A stretch of 64,000 bases of DNA from Oceaniglobus roseus (GCF_002869745.1 NZ_PNOS01000001.1:186001-250000); one strand, 5' to 3'; numbered from the stretch's first letter, positions 1 through 8,510 are shown. The notes: generated by a model not told the origin, from the letters alone. Translations and numbers: made by a program.

Positions 1-538
1 CGCCGTTGCCGACGCGAAGACCGCTGCCGAGACCGAGACGAACCGGATCGCCACGCAGGCGGCGCTGGCCAAGATCGGCGCGGCGCTGCAGAACGGCGAA
101 CCCTATGTCGAGGCCACCTCCGAACTGCAGAGCGCGGGCGGCATCACCGTGCCCGAAGGGCTGAGCGCCAGCGCCGACACGGGCGTGGCGACGCTGGCCT
201 CGCTCCAGGAAAGCTTCCCGCCGGCCGCGCGCCGGGCCCTCACCGCCTCGATCCGCGAAACGTCGGGCGGCGGCGCGCTCGACCGCTTCGGCGCCTTTCT
301 GAAGGCCCAGACCGGGGCGCGGTCGCTGGATGCCAAGGAAGGCGACGATCCCGACGCGATCCTGTCGCGGGCCGAGGCGGCGACCAAGCAGGGCGACCTG
401 CAGACCGCGCTGGACGAGATCGGCAGCCTGCCCGATTCGGGACAGCGGGAAATGGCGGACTGGACGGCCCGGGCGCAGGCGCGCCTTGCCGCCACCTCTG
501 CCCTGGCCGACCTGACGGCCACACAGAACAGCAACTGA
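1..538 (+). CDS. Mitofilin-like membrane protein, C-terminal part (5' end outside window)
   Basis: An open frame enters from the window edge (first full codon at position 2) and ends 10 nt before hemY. About 178 residues are visible. They are Ala-rich and helical, containing stretches such as LAKIGAALQNGEPYVEA and ALDEIGSLPDSGQREMADW. This matches the C-terminal part of the COG4223/mitofilin-like proteins that sit just upstream of hemY in Rhodobacteraceae heme gene clusters. Those proteins are inner-membrane anchored with a long coiled coil; that N-terminal part lies outside the window. The family assignment rests on the hemY neighbour and residue style, and no catalytic motif is present. The internal ATG at 149 is not the start, because the frame is open and coding-like before it. 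Confidence 0.75.
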   Translation, partial: AVADAKTAAETETNRIATQAALAKIGAALQNGEPYVEATSELQSAGGITVPEGLSASADTGVATLASLQESFPPAARRALTASIRETSGGGALDRFGAFLKAQTGARSLDAKEGDDPDAILSRAEAATKQGDLQTALDEIGSLPDSGQREMADWTARAQARLAATSALADLTATQNSN

Positions 539-548
539 GGACGCTTCC

Positions 549-2114
549 ATGCTCTGGTCCCTAATCAAAATCGTCCTCTTCATCGCCATCGTAGCCGGGC
601 TTACCCTTCTGGCGGCGGACCTGATGCAGACCGACGGCGGCGTCGTCGTGTCGATCGCCAATGTCGAGTTCACGCTTGGCCCGCTCCAGCTGGTGATCGC
701 GGCGGTGCTGCTGATCCTCGCGGTCTGGATCGTGCTGAAGATCCTCGGGATCCTCGTGGCGCTGGTGCGCTTCCTGAACGGCGACGAAACCGCGCTGTCG
801 CGCTATTTCGACCGCAACCGCGAGCGCAAGGGTTACGAGGCGCTGGCGGACGGAATGCTGGCGCTGGCCTCGGGCGAGGGCAAGGAGGCGATGTCGAAGG
901 CGAACAAGGCCGAACGCTACCTGAACCGGCCCGAACTGACGAACCTGATCGCGGCCCAGGCCGCCGAGTTGCAGGGCGACAAGCGCAAGGCCGAGGACGT
1001 CTACAAGAAGCTGCTGGCCCATGACCGCACCCGCTTCGTGGGCGTGCGCGGCCTGATGAAGCAGAAGATCGCCGAGGGCGATACCGACACCGCCCTGAAG
1101 CTGGCCGAGAAGGCCTTCGCGCTGAAGCCCCGCCATGCCGAGACGCAGGACATCCTGCTGCAGCTCCAGGCCGGTCATGCCGACTGGGCCGGGGCGCGCA
1201 AGACGCTGGGCGCCAAGCTGAAGACCGGCACCCTGCCGCGCGACGTCCACAAGCGGCGCGACGCGGTGCTGGCGCTGTCCGAGGCGAAGGGCATCCTCGA
1301 CACCGGCAACACGATCGAGGCGAAGGAAGCGGCGATCGAGGCCAACCGCCTGTCGCCCGACCTGATCCCGGCCGCGGTGCTGGCCGCGCGGTACTATATC
1401 CAGAACAACCAGGAGAAATACGCAACCCGCGTGATCCGCAAGGCCTGGGAAGTGCAGCCGCACCCCGACCTCGCCGCCGCCTTCGCCGAGATCCGGCCCG
1501 ACGAATCGCCGCGCGAGCGGATCAAGCGGTTCACCGCGCTGACCCGGATCAAGCCCGACCACCCGGAAACGCGGATGCTGCTGGCCGAGCTGAACATCGC
1601 GGACGAGGATTTCCCGGCCGCCCGGCGCGCCCTCGGCGACCTGGCGACGTCCGATCCCACGGCGCGCTCGGTCACGATCATGGCCGCCATCGAGCGTGGC
1701 GAGGGTGCCGACGACGCCATCGTGCGCGGCTGGCTGACCCGCGCGCTGTCGGTGTCGCGCGGCCCGCAGTGGGTCTGCGACAACTGCCACACGATCCACA
1801 GCGCCTGGATGCCGGTCTGCGACACCTGCGGCGCCTTCGACACCCTGTCCTGGACCGTGCCGAAGACCGGCGAGGTCTCGATGCCCACGAGCACGGGGAT
1901 GCTGCCGCTGATCGTCGGCAAGATCGAGCCGCCGAAGCCTTCCGAACCCGCGCAGACCGTCCCGGCCGAGCCTGTCGACGCCGAGATCGTCACGCCCGAT
2001 CCGGTGCCGAGCCCGGTTCCGGAGGAGACGCCCGAACCGGTGCGCGAGACCGAGACCCGCGCGCCTGAGGAGGCCCGGCCGATCCCCGAGGACAGCCAGG
2101 CGCCGCGGCCGTGA
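549..2114 (+). CDS. hemY: HemY-type TPR membrane protein with C-terminal zinc ribbon
   Basis: This 521-residue protein starts with two hydrophobic segments (about residues 1-25 and 40-65), followed by the HemY_N region and a TPR-like helical array to about residue 400. HemY proteins are inner-membrane proteins linked to late heme synthesis; their molecular role is poorly defined and they are distinct from the protoporphyrinogen oxidase of the same name. The ATG at 549 follows the upstream stop by 10 nt, so the two genes are probably cotranscribed. The unusual part is a four-cysteine knuckle (C410, C413, C424, C427) with W420 and P422 between the pairs, like the rubredoxin-type domain of LapB. 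After it comes a Pro/Glu-rich low-complexity tail of about 70 residues. Confidence 0.88.
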   Translation: MLWSLIKIVLFIAIVAGLTLLAADLMQTDGGVVVSIANVEFTLGPLQLVIAAVLLILAVWIVLKILGILVALVRFLNGDETALSRYFDRNRERKGYEALADGMLALASGEGKEAMSKANKAERYLNRPELTNLIAAQAAELQGDKRKAEDVYKKLLAHDRTRFVGVRGLMKQKIAEGDTDTALKLAEKAFALKPRHAETQDILLQLQAGHADWAGARKTLGAKLKTGTLPRDVHKRRDAVLALSEAKGILDTGNTIEAKEAAIEANRLSPDLIPAAVLAARYYIQNNQEKYATRVIRKAWEVQPHPDLAAAFAEIRPDESPRERIKRFTALTRIKPDHPETRMLLAELNIADEDFPAARRALGDLATSDPTARSVTIMAAIERGEGADDAIVRGWLTRALSVSRGPQWVCDNCHTIHSAWMPVCDTCGAFDTLSWTVPKTGEVSMPTSTGMLPLIVGKIEPPKPSEPAQTVPAEPVDAEIVTPDPVPSPVPEETPEPVRETETRAPEEARPIPEDSQAPRP

Positions 2115-2176
2115 ACCGTCGGGCGTCGTGAAGCGGCGCCCGATCCCGTACAGCGCGGAACGGGCCTGAACGGGGG

Positions 2177-2205
2177 TTGACGCTGATTTCACGCCGCTCT
2201 AGGAC
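2177..2205 (+). promoter_or_regulatory. Sigma-70 type promoter of tRNA-Thr
   Basis: A -35 box TTGACG (2177-2182) and a -10 box TAGGAC (2200-2205) are separated by exactly 17 nt. The -10 box ends 9 nt before the mature tRNA start, as expected for a stable RNA promoter. Confidence 0.75.
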
Positions 2206-2214
2206 GGCGCGGTG

Positions 2215-2290
2215 GCCGCTGTAGCTCAGCTGGTAGAGCACGTCATTCGTAATGATGGGGTCGGGGGTTCGAGTCCCTTCAGCGGCACCA
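2215..2290 (+). tRNA. tRNA-Thr (anticodon CGT)
   Basis: The 76-nt sequence folds as a standard cloverleaf. The acceptor arms GCCGCTG and CAGCGGC pair perfectly, the T-loop arm contains GGTTCGAGTCC, and CCA is encoded. The anticodon loop reads TTCGTAA, giving anticodon CGT, which decodes ACG threonine. Confidence 0.96.
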
Positions 2291-2341
2291 CTGAGTTTCC
2301 CGAGCCTGAAGCAATCGCGCAGCGCGTCAGGCGCGACGTGT

Positions 2342-2369
2342 GCAGGATGGGTTATGTCACCCATCCTGC
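2342..2369. repeat. REP-like palindrome
   Basis: A perfect 11-bp stem (GCAGGATGGGT / ACCCATCCTGC) encloses a 6-nt loop. The core GGATGGGT...ACCCATCC is shared with the doublet at 39567-39628, so this looks like a dispersed repeat. It lies after the tRNA and could also act as a transcription stop, but no T-tract follows. Confidence 0.65.
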
Positions 2370-2475
2370 TGCATGACCCTGACAGGGCGATCCCGGCCGG
2401 GGATTGTCTGTCCTGCCTCCTTTCCCCTATGGTCCGCCGACCGGAGGTTGGCTCGGCAAACGGCAGGCGACAGGA

Positions 2476-2985
2476 ATGGCACGCAACATCTTCACTTTGA
2501 CCAATGCGATCCTGATCGGTGCGGTGCTTCTGGTCGCTTCCTGCGGGGGCAGGCGCGAACGGCACGGCCGGGACGCGGCGGAGTGCATGCAGCGGGCGAT
2601 CTACTTCGAATCGAACCGGTCCAGCCGCGACGGCATGATCGCGGTCGGCAGCGTGGTGATGAACCGCGTCGCCTCCGACGATTTCCCCGACACGGTCTGC
2701 GGCGTCGTCAGCCAGCGCGGGCAGTTCGCCGCCGGGCTGATGACGCGCGAGATGGGGGGGCGCGGCTTTCCCCTGGTGCGCGAGGCCGCGGCGGCGGTGC
2801 TGGCGGGCGAGCGCCATCCGCTGATCGGCAACGCGCGCTTCTTCCACGCGGCCAGTTACCGGGCCCATTACAACAACATTCATTACGTCGTGACCGCGGG
2901 CGGCAATGCCTTCTACGAAAAGCGTCCTCCGGCGCTGGTCACGCAGCGCGTGCCGCTGCCGCCCGTGGAGGGTCTCACGCCCTGA
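2476..2985 (+). CDS. SleB-type cell wall hydrolase, lipoprotein
   Basis: This 169-residue protein has an N-terminal hydrophobic segment ending in a lipobox (LLVASC, Cys near residue 24), so it is probably a lipid-anchored envelope enzyme. The rest is a Hydrolase_2/SleB-like domain: CMQRAIYFESN, then a GMIAVGSVVMNRV segment, a QRGQF motif and a C-terminal HYVVTAGGNAFYEKR. In this family the Glu of the YFES motif is the likely catalytic residue for peptidoglycan cleavage. The ATG at 2476 is chosen over the longer frame from 2404 because the lipoprotein signal starts there and a purine-rich site precedes it. It converges on fliI with only 16 nt between them. Its role in growth, remodelling or flagellar assembly cannot be told from sequence. 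Confidence 0.82.
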   Translation: MARNIFTLTNAILIGAVLLVASCGGRRERHGRDAAECMQRAIYFESNRSSRDGMIAVGSVVMNRVASDDFPDTVCGVVSQRGQFAAGLMTREMGGRGFPLVREAAAAVLAGERHPLIGNARFFHAASYRAHYNNIHYVVTAGGNAFYEKRPPALVTQRVPLPPVEGLTP

Positions 2986-3001
2986 CGAAGCCGGGGTCGG
3001 C

Positions 3002-4345
3002 TCAGCCGCGACGCGACGCCGGCTCGGGCAGGCAGGCCTTCAGCGCGGCGAAGCTGTCGGCGACCGATCCGTTCTCGCGCTGCGCCACGAAGGCGTCGAG
3101 CCTGGGCCAGGCCTGGATTGCCGCGTCGATCCCCGGATCCGATCCCGCGGCGTAAAGCCCGGACTGGATCATCAGCTCGGCCCGCTGGTAGGTGCCGAGA
3201 TGACGCCGCGCCTCGCCGATCATGGCGTTCTCCGCTTCCGAGGCCGCGCCCGGCAGGGAGCGGGAGACGGACCGCAGCACGTCCACCGCCGGAAACCGCC
3301 CCCGCTCGGCGATCGCGCGGTCCAGCACGACATGGCCGTCCAGCACGCCGCGCAGGATGTCGGCCACCGGCTCCTCCATGTCGGACCCGGCGACGAGGAC
3401 GGTGAAGATCGCGGTGATGTCGCCCGTCGCCCCCGGCCCCTCGGCCACACCGGGCCCCGCCCGTTCGCACAGCGCCGTGATCATCGCGGTGGTCGAGGGC
3501 GGATAGCCGCCCAGCCCGCCGGTTTCGCCATTCGCCAGGGCGATCTCGCGGTGCGCATCGGCGAAGCGCGTGACCGAATCGGCCAGCAGCAGCACGTGCC
3601 TTCCCTGGTCGCGGAAGTGTTCGGCCACCGCCATGGCGGCCGGTGCGCAACGGCGGCGCAGCGCGGCGGAGCGGTCCGAGGTCGCGGCGACGATCACCGT
3701 CCGCTTCATGCCCTCCGGCCCCAGCACCCGCTCGACGAACTCCCGCACCTCGCGCCCGCGCTCGCCGATCATGCCGATGACCACGACATCCGCCGTCAGC
3801 CGCTGCGCCAGCAGGGCCAGCACCGTGGACTTGCCCACGCCAGAGCCCGCGAACAGCCCCAGCCGCTGCCCCCGCACGATCGGCAGCAGCGTGTTGAACA
3901 CGGCCAGACCGGTGTTCAGCCGGGCGCCGAGCCCGCGCCGCTGCGTCGGGTTCGGCGGGCTGGCCTGGAGACGCCGCGCCCTCAGCCCCGGCAGCAGGGG
4001 CCGGTCCTCCAGAGGCTGCCCGTAGGGGTCGATCACCCGGCCGATCCAGCTGTCGTCGGGGGCCAGCGTCGCGGGCCCCAGCAGCGCCACCCGGTCGCCG
4101 AGGGCGAGGCCGTCGAGCGGGGCGTCGGGCAGGACGGTCAGGCTGTCCCTGCCGAGGCCCAGGACCTCGCCCCGCGTTACAGAGGCGCCGGAGCCGATGC
4201 GCACGAGGTCGCCCATGGCGGCGAGGCCCGACAACCCCTCGACCGTGACGCGACCGGCGCCGATGGCCGAGACGCGGCCGACCGGGCGGCTGACCGACAG
4301 CCCGGCGACGACCCCCGCCACGTTCTTGAATCCGATACCGCCCAT
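3002..4345 (-). CDS. fliI: Flagellum-specific ATPase FliI
   Basis: FliI is the F1-beta-like ATPase that works with FliH and FliJ to feed substrates into the flagellar type III export gate. The 447-residue protein has the N-terminal beta-barrel region, a P-loop AGSGVGKS at about residues 166-173, a Walker B region LLLADSVTRFADAHREIAL, the GGYPPSTTA loop and a helical C-terminal domain; the length is normal. The ATG at 4345 is chosen because GGGAGGA precedes it at good distance, and the resulting length fits the family. It is transcribed alone and divergently from flgB. fliH lies 16 kb away with fliF. A fliJ-like gene is at 9219-9575. Confidence 0.95.
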   Translation of the reverse strand: MGGIGFKNVAGVVAGLSVSRPVGRVSAIGAGRVTVEGLSGLAAMGDLVRIGSGASVTRGEVLGLGRDSLTVLPDAPLDGLALGDRVALLGPATLAPDDSWIGRVIDPYGQPLEDRPLLPGLRARRLQASPPNPTQRRGLGARLNTGLAVFNTLLPIVRGQRLGLFAGSGVGKSTVLALLAQRLTADVVVIGMIGERGREVREFVERVLGPEGMKRTVIVAATSDRSAALRRRCAPAAMAVAEHFRDQGRHVLLLADSVTRFADAHREIALANGETGGLGGYPPSTTAMITALCERAGPGVAEGPGATGDITAIFTVLVAGSDMEEPVADILRGVLDGHVVLDRAIAERGRFPAVDVLRSVSRSLPGAASEAENAMIGEARRHLGTYQRAELMIQSGLYAAGSDPGIDAAIQAWPRLDAFVAQRENGSVADSFAALKACLPEPASRRG

Positions 4346-4430
4346 GTTGCGTCCTCCCGCTGTGCTGCGAACGGTTTGTAAAGGAATGGCGGTTAAGCCT
4401 TCGTTGCGCCTGATCGAGGGAGAAACCCCG

Positions 4431-4823
4431 ATGTTCGACAACATCGCCATTCTGAAGACCGCAGGGGCCCTGGCCGGGCATGCCAGCCAGCGCCAGGCCC
4501 TGACCGCCCGCAACGTCGCCAATGCCGACACGCCGGGCTATCGTGCCATGGACCTTCCGGATTTCGCCGAAACCTATCGCGCCGCTTCCGGTGGCCTGGC
4601 CATGCGGCGGACCCGGCCCGCGCACTTGGGCAGCTTCCTGGGCGCCGACGGCACGCCCCGGCCCGTCGAATCGGGGGCCGAGGCCGCGCCGAACGGCAAC
4701 ACCGTCTCGCTCGAGAAGGAGATGATCCGCGCCGTGTCGCTGCGCCATGAACACGATCTGGCCCTGTCCGTGTTCTCGAAGGCGCGCGACATCCTGCGCC
4801 TGAGCCTCGGCAAGTCGCGGTAG
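4431..4823 (+). CDS. flgB: Flagellar proximal rod protein FlgB
   Basis: This is a 130-residue rod subunit exported through the flagellar apparatus. It has the rod-protein N-terminal motif (NVANADTPGYRAMD near residues 28-41) and a C-terminal helix rich in heptads (EKEMIRAVSLRHEHDLALSVF). The ATG at 4431 has GAGGGAGA upstream. A longer frame reaches back to 4197, but that part overlaps fliI and has no family similarity. It is the first gene of a nine-gene plus-strand flagellar unit; the 85-nt gap to fliI must hold both divergent promoters. Confidence 0.95.
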   Translation: MFDNIAILKTAGALAGHASQRQALTARNVANADTPGYRAMDLPDFAETYRAASGGLAMRRTRPAHLGSFLGADGTPRPVESGAEAAPNGNTVSLEKEMIRAVSLRHEHDLALSVFSKARDILRLSLGKSR

Positions 4824-4834
4824 GAGGGCAGGGG

Positions 4835-5224
4835 ATGACCGACCTGATCCGCACCCTCGGGCTTTCGGCCAGCGGCATGACGGCCCAGGCGCAACGCCTG
4901 CGCCACCTGTCCGAGAACATCGCCAACGCCGACACGCCCGGCTATCGCCGCAAGACCGTCAGCTTCGACACCGTGCAACGCGGCGAGGCGGCCGGACAGG
5001 TCGAGGTCGGCAAGGTCCGCCTGGACCGAAGCGACCTGACCCGGATTCACGACCCGGGCAATCCGCTGGCCGACGCGCAGGGCAATTACGAAGGCTCGAA
5101 CGTCGACCTGGTGATCGAGATCGCGGACGCCCGCGAGGCGCAGCGCAGCTACGAGGCGAACCTGAAGATGTTCGACCAGGCCCGCCAGATGACCCAGAGC
5201 CTGCTTGACCTGCTGCGGCGATGA
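4835..5224 (+). CDS. flgC: Flagellar proximal rod protein FlgC
   Basis: This 129-residue rod protein has both terminal family signatures: LSENIANADTPGYRRKT near residues 25-41 and a C-terminal EAQRSYEANLKMFDQ helix. It builds the periplasmic rod together with FlgB, FlgF and FlgG. It begins 11 nt after flgB with an AGGAGG-like site in the gap. Length and motifs are normal. Confidence 0.95.
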   Translation: MTDLIRTLGLSASGMTAQAQRLRHLSENIANADTPGYRRKTVSFDTVQRGEAAGQVEVGKVRLDRSDLTRIHDPGNPLADAQGNYEGSNVDLVIEIADAREAQRSYEANLKMFDQARQMTQSLLDLLRR

Positions 5225-5257
5225 CCGCGGCTCCCTGATGCCGGAAGGAGATCCAGA

Positions 5258-5542
5258 ATGGATATCAACAGTCTGAAAGCGGCCCAGAGCTATGCCGCGA
5301 ACCGCCCCCTCACCGCGGCCGAGCCGGGTGTCGGGGGGAATGCCTTCACCGCCCTCGCGAAGGACTTCCTCGCGACCGTCCAGCGGGGCGAGGACACGGC
5401 GGCCGCCGCCATGACCGGCGGTGCCGATGCCCACTCCCTGGTGCAGGCGCTGGCCCAGACCGAACTGGCCGTCGAAACCGCCGTGACGGTGCGCGACAAG
5501 GTGGTCGAGGCCTACCAGGAACTCCTGCGGATGCCGGTCTGA
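5258..5542 (+). CDS. fliE: Flagellar hook-basal body complex protein FliE
   Basis: This small 94-residue protein links the MS-ring and export gate to the rod. The C-terminal half carries the FliE pattern (ADAHSLVQALAQTELAVETAVTVRDKVVEAYQEL), where a helix ends in a YQE(L/I) motif followed by a short tail. The ATG at 5258 has AAGGAG upstream. It is preceded by flgC (33-nt gap) and followed 3 nt later by fliQ, the classic flgB-flgC-fliE arrangement. Confidence 0.93.
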   Translation: MDINSLKAAQSYAANRPLTAAEPGVGGNAFTALAKDFLATVQRGEDTAAAAMTGGADAHSLVQALAQTELAVETAVTVRDKVVEAYQELLRMPV

Positions 5543-5545
5543 GCC

Positions 5546-5812
5546 ATGGGCCCCGAGCAATTCTTCGACACGCTGCGCCAGGGCCTGTGGGTGTCGGTCG
5601 TGATGTCGACGCCGATCCTGCTGGTGGCCCTTGTGGCCGGGGTCGGCGTTGGGCTGTTCCAGGCGCTGACCTCGATCCAGGAAATGACGCTGACCTTCGT
5701 GCCGAAGGTCGCCGCCATCCTGATCGTCTTCTGGGCGACGATGACCTTCATGACGGAAACCCTGGTGACGTTCTTCGACACCCAGATCGTCCCGCAGATC
5801 GCCGGAGGCTGA
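5546..5812 (+). CDS. fliQ: Flagellar export gate protein FliQ
   Basis: This 88-residue membrane protein has two transmembrane hairpin segments (about residues 15-40 and 52-75) and typical FliQ sequence between them (GLFQALTSIQEMTLTFVPK). FliQ assembles with FliP and FliR into the helical export gate. It lies 3 nt after fliE and 1 nt before flgF, so it is probably translationally coupled. In this lineage fliQ sits in the rod operon while fliP and fliR lie in two other units of the same window. Confidence 0.95.
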   Translation: MGPEQFFDTLRQGLWVSVVMSTPILLVALVAGVGVGLFQALTSIQEMTLTFVPKVAAILIVFWATMTFMTETLVTFFDTQIVPQIAGG

Positions 5813-5813
5813 G

Positions 5814-6530
5814 ATGGACAACGCGTTCTACACCACCCTCACCCGCCAGTCGGGCCTGATGCGCGAAATGCAGACGGTGGCCAACAACATCGCCAACATG
5901 GCGACGGGCGGCTTCCGCAAGGAAGGCGTGATCTTCTCGGAATACATCGAGAGGCTGGGGCGCGACGATCCCTCGCTGTCGATGTCCGCCGCCCGCGGCC
6001 GCTTCACCGACCAGAGCCAGGGGGTGCTGACCCAGACCGGCAGCACCTTCGACTTCGCGATCGAGGGACCGGGCTTCTTCCTGGTCCAGACGCCGAACGG
6101 CCAGGCCCTGACCCGCACCGGTAACTTCACCGTCTCGGCCACGGGCGAGCTGGTGAACCAGGACGGCTACCGTCTGCTCGACGGCGGCGGCGCCCCGGTC
6201 TTCGTGCCGCCGGACTCCGCCGAGGTCAGCCTGTCCTCCGACGGCACGCTCAGCGCCGCGGGCCAGCCGCTGGCCCAGATCGGCCTCTGGGACGTCTCCG
6301 ATCCGGCGGATCTGACCCACCGCGACGGCGTGCTGTTCGACATCTCAGCGCCGCCCGCGCCGGTGGCCGACGGGGTGATCCTGCAGGGCTTCCTCGAAGG
6401 CTCCAACGTCGATCCGATCGGAGAGATGTCGCGGATGATCGCGGTGCAGCGGGCCTACGAGCTGGGCCAGAGCTTTCTCGACACCGAAGACCAGCGGATC
6501 CGCAACGTGCTGACCACCCTCGGCCGCTGA
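5814..6530 (+). CDS. flgF: Flagellar basal-body rod protein FlgF
   Basis: This 238-residue rod protein of the FlgE/F/G family begins with a helix and the VANNIANMATGGFRKEG motif. It carries the central DFAIEGPGFFLVQT box and ends with the coiled-coil helix (MSRMIAVQRAYELGQSFLD). It follows fliQ by one nucleotide and precedes flgG by 25 nt. It is distinguished from flgG by position and by its shorter length and TRQSGLMREM N-terminus. Confidence 0.93.
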   Translation: MDNAFYTTLTRQSGLMREMQTVANNIANMATGGFRKEGVIFSEYIERLGRDDPSLSMSAARGRFTDQSQGVLTQTGSTFDFAIEGPGFFLVQTPNGQALTRTGNFTVSATGELVNQDGYRLLDGGGAPVFVPPDSAEVSLSSDGTLSAAGQPLAQIGLWDVSDPADLTHRDGVLFDISAPPAPVADGVILQGFLEGSNVDPIGEMSRMIAVQRAYELGQSFLDTEDQRIRNVLTTLGR

Positions 6531-6555
6531 CCCCGCCAGACACAAGGACCAGACC

Positions 6556-7341
6556 ATGCGTGCCCTCCAGATCGCCGCCACCGGGATGAGCGCCCAGCAG
6601 ATGCGGGTCGAGGTGATATCGAACAACCTCGCCAACATGAACACCACCGGCTACAACGCCCGCCGGGCCGAGTTCGCCGACCTGCACTACCAGCAGCTGA
6701 CCCGCGCCGGGTCGATCAACGCCGCCGACGGCACCCAGATCCCGACCGGGGTGCAGCTGGGGCTGGGCGTGCGCCCCGCCTCGATCAGCATGAACGTCCA
6801 GCAGGGGGCGCTGACCCAGACGGGGGGCGATCTCGACTTCGCGATCGAGGGCAACGGCTTCTTCGAGGTGACGTTGCCCTCGGGCGCCTCCGCCTATACC
6901 CGCGACGGCGGGCTGAAGCGGTCGGGCGACGGGCTGATCGTGACCTCCGACGGCCATGGCGTGGTGCCCGACATCACCATCCCGGCCGATGCCCGCGCCA
7001 TCTCGGTCAACGCCGCGGGCGAGGTCTATGCCTATTTCAACGACCAGACCCAGCCGCAGCTGCTGGGCCAGTTCTCCCTCGCCGGGTTCACAAACGTGAA
7101 GGGGCTGGAGGCGATCGGGTCGAACCTGTTCCTGGAAACCCCGGCCTCCGGGCCCGCCCTGGTGGGAACGCCGGGCACCGACGGGCTGGGCACCCTGCGG
7201 CAGGGCTATCTCGAGAACTCCTCGGTCGACGCGGTGCGCGAGATCACCCAGCTGATCGAGGCTCAGCGCGGCTACGAGCTGAACGCCAAGGTCATCACCG
7301 CCGCCGACCAGATGCTTGGCGCGACGACGCAGATCCGATGA
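6556..7341 (+). CDS. flgG: Flagellar distal rod protein FlgG
   Basis: This 261-residue distal rod subunit shows the N-terminal signature VISNNLANMNTTGYNARR, the central DFAIEGNGFFEVTLP box and the C-terminal SSVDAVREITQLIEAQRGYE, all strongly conserved in FlgG. The length matches the 260-residue norm. Its stop overlaps the flgA start as ATGA, so the two are coupled. Confidence 0.96.
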   Translation: MRALQIAATGMSAQQMRVEVISNNLANMNTTGYNARRAEFADLHYQQLTRAGSINAADGTQIPTGVQLGLGVRPASISMNVQQGALTQTGGDLDFAIEGNGFFEVTLPSGASAYTRDGGLKRSGDGLIVTSDGHGVVPDITIPADARAISVNAAGEVYAYFNDQTQPQLLGQFSLAGFTNVKGLEAIGSNLFLETPASGPALVGTPGTDGLGTLRQGYLENSSVDAVREITQLIEAQRGYELNAKVITAADQMLGATTQIR

Positions 7342-7763
7342 TCCGCGCCGCGCTTCTGTTCGCCCTCTGCACGACCCCTGCCGCGGCAGATACCCTGGCG
7401 GCGGCCCGCGTCGTGCGGGCCCAGTCGATCATCGTGCCCGAGGATCTGACATGGCTTTCCCAGGACGTCCCCGGCGCCCTTGCCGATCCGGCCGAGGTCG
7501 TGGGCAAGGAAGCGCGCGTCATGCTCTATGCCGGGCGCCCGATCCGCCCCGGCGACGTCGGCCCCCCGGCGCTGGTCGAGCGCAACCAGATCGTCAAGGT
7601 GCTGTTCCGCAACGGCCCCATCAGCATCGCCATCGAGGGCCGCGCCCTGGGCCGCGCCGCCATCGGCGAGGAGATCCGCGTGATGAACCTCGACTCCCGC
7701 ACCACCGTCAGCGGCACGGTTGCCGCCGACGGCTCTGTCATCGTGTCCCACGCCCTGCCCTGA
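7338..7763 (+). CDS. flgA: Flagellar P-ring assembly chaperone FlgA
   Basis: This 141-residue periplasmic protein has a Sec signal peptide (cleavage near TPAAADT) and a SAF-type domain containing the GRPIRPGDV segment and a C-terminal VSGTVAADGSVIV. FlgA helps FlgI assemble the P-ring. It is a short form of FlgA, lacking the long N-terminal extension of the enteric protein. It overlaps flgG by 4 nt and precedes flgH. Its partner FlgI is encoded 18 kb away. Confidence 0.9.
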   Translation: MIRAALLFALCTTPAAADTLAAARVVRAQSIIVPEDLTWLSQDVPGALADPAEVVGKEARVMLYAGRPIRPGDVGPPALVERNQIVKVLFRNGPISIAIEGRALGRAAIGEEIRVMNLDSRTTVSGTVAADGSVIVSHALP

Positions 7764-7773
7764 GGAGAGCCCC

Positions 7774-8499
7774 ATGCGCCGCACGGTCCTGATCCTGTCC
7801 TGCTGCCTGGCCGCCGCCTGCGGGCGCCTCGGCCAGATCGGCAAGGTTCCCGAGTTCAGCTCGCCCGAGACGGGGTACGAGCTCAGCGCCATGGCCAATC
7901 CCGGCCTGCCCACGGTGATCGAGCGGCGGACCGAGCTTGACGCCGCCTCGCTCTGGCGCGGCGGGCGGAAATCGCTGCTGGGCGACCGGCGGGCCGAGTC
8001 CCGCGGCGACATCCTGACCGTGGTGATCGAGATCGACGACCGGGCCGAGATCAGCAATTCGACACAGCGGTCGCGCAGCGGTGCCGAGAGCCTGGGCATG
8101 CCCTCGCTGTTCGGAATCCCGCAGCGCATCGACCGCAAGCTGCCCGAAGGCGCGTCCCTTGCCGACGCGGTGTCCACCAGCTCCACCTCGACCAGCGCCG
8201 GGGACGGTTCGGTGCGGCGCAACGAGAAGCTGACGCTGCGGGTGGCGGCGACCGTGGTGAACGAGCTGCCGAACGGCGTGCTGCAGATTCAGGGATCGCA
8301 GGAGGTGCGGGTGAACTTCGAGATCCGCGAACTGATCGTCACCGGCTATGTCCGGCCCGAGGACATCTCGCGCCAGAACGAGATCACCTATGACAAGATC
8401 GCGGCGGCCCGCATCTCCTATGGCGGGCGGGGGCAGATCACCGACGTGCAGCAGCCGCGCTATGGCCAGCAGATCGCCGACGCGATCCTGCCGTTCTGA
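7774..8499 (+). CDS. flgH: Flagellar L-ring lipoprotein FlgH
   Basis: This 241-residue outer-membrane ring subunit has a short signal ending in a lipobox (CCLAAAC, Cys near residue 16). It shows the FlgH core segments SLWRGGRKSLLGDRRAESRGDILTV (split over residues 50-75), a Ser/Thr-rich linker and the C-terminal YGGRGQITDVQQPRYGQ pattern. The ATG at 7774 is used because GAGGAGAG precedes it and it starts directly at the signal peptide; an upstream frame to 7720 overlaps flgA. Family length is normal. Confidence 0.95.
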   Translation: MRRTVLILSCCLAAACGRLGQIGKVPEFSSPETGYELSAMANPGLPTVIERRTELDAASLWRGGRKSLLGDRRAESRGDILTVVIEIDDRAEISNSTQRSRSGAESLGMPSLFGIPQRIDRKLPEGASLADAVSTSSTSTSAGDGSVRRNEKLTLRVAATVVNELPNGVLQIQGSQEVRVNFEIRELIVTGYVRPEDISRQNEITYDKIAAARISYGGRGQITDVQQPRYGQQIADAILPF

Positions 8500-8510
8500 G
8501 GGAGGCCGCG

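Noticed and set aside
561-2192. Long minus-strand frame opposite hemY
   Set aside because: Arg/Gly/His-rich product with no family features; typical shadow of a GC-rich gene.
1990-2883. Minus-strand frame of 297 codons crossing the tRNA
   Set aside because: It contains the EGTRTPD...YQLSYSG peptide that arises when tRNA genes are read on the opposite strand, a well-known false protein. It also overlaps the tRNA and the SleB gene.
4385-4415. Possible sigma-54 or sigma-28 promoter in the fliI/flgB gap
   Set aside because: TGGC and TTGC are present but wrongly spaced, and no GCCGATAA-like element follows TAAA. Only a GTTAAG half-site remains.
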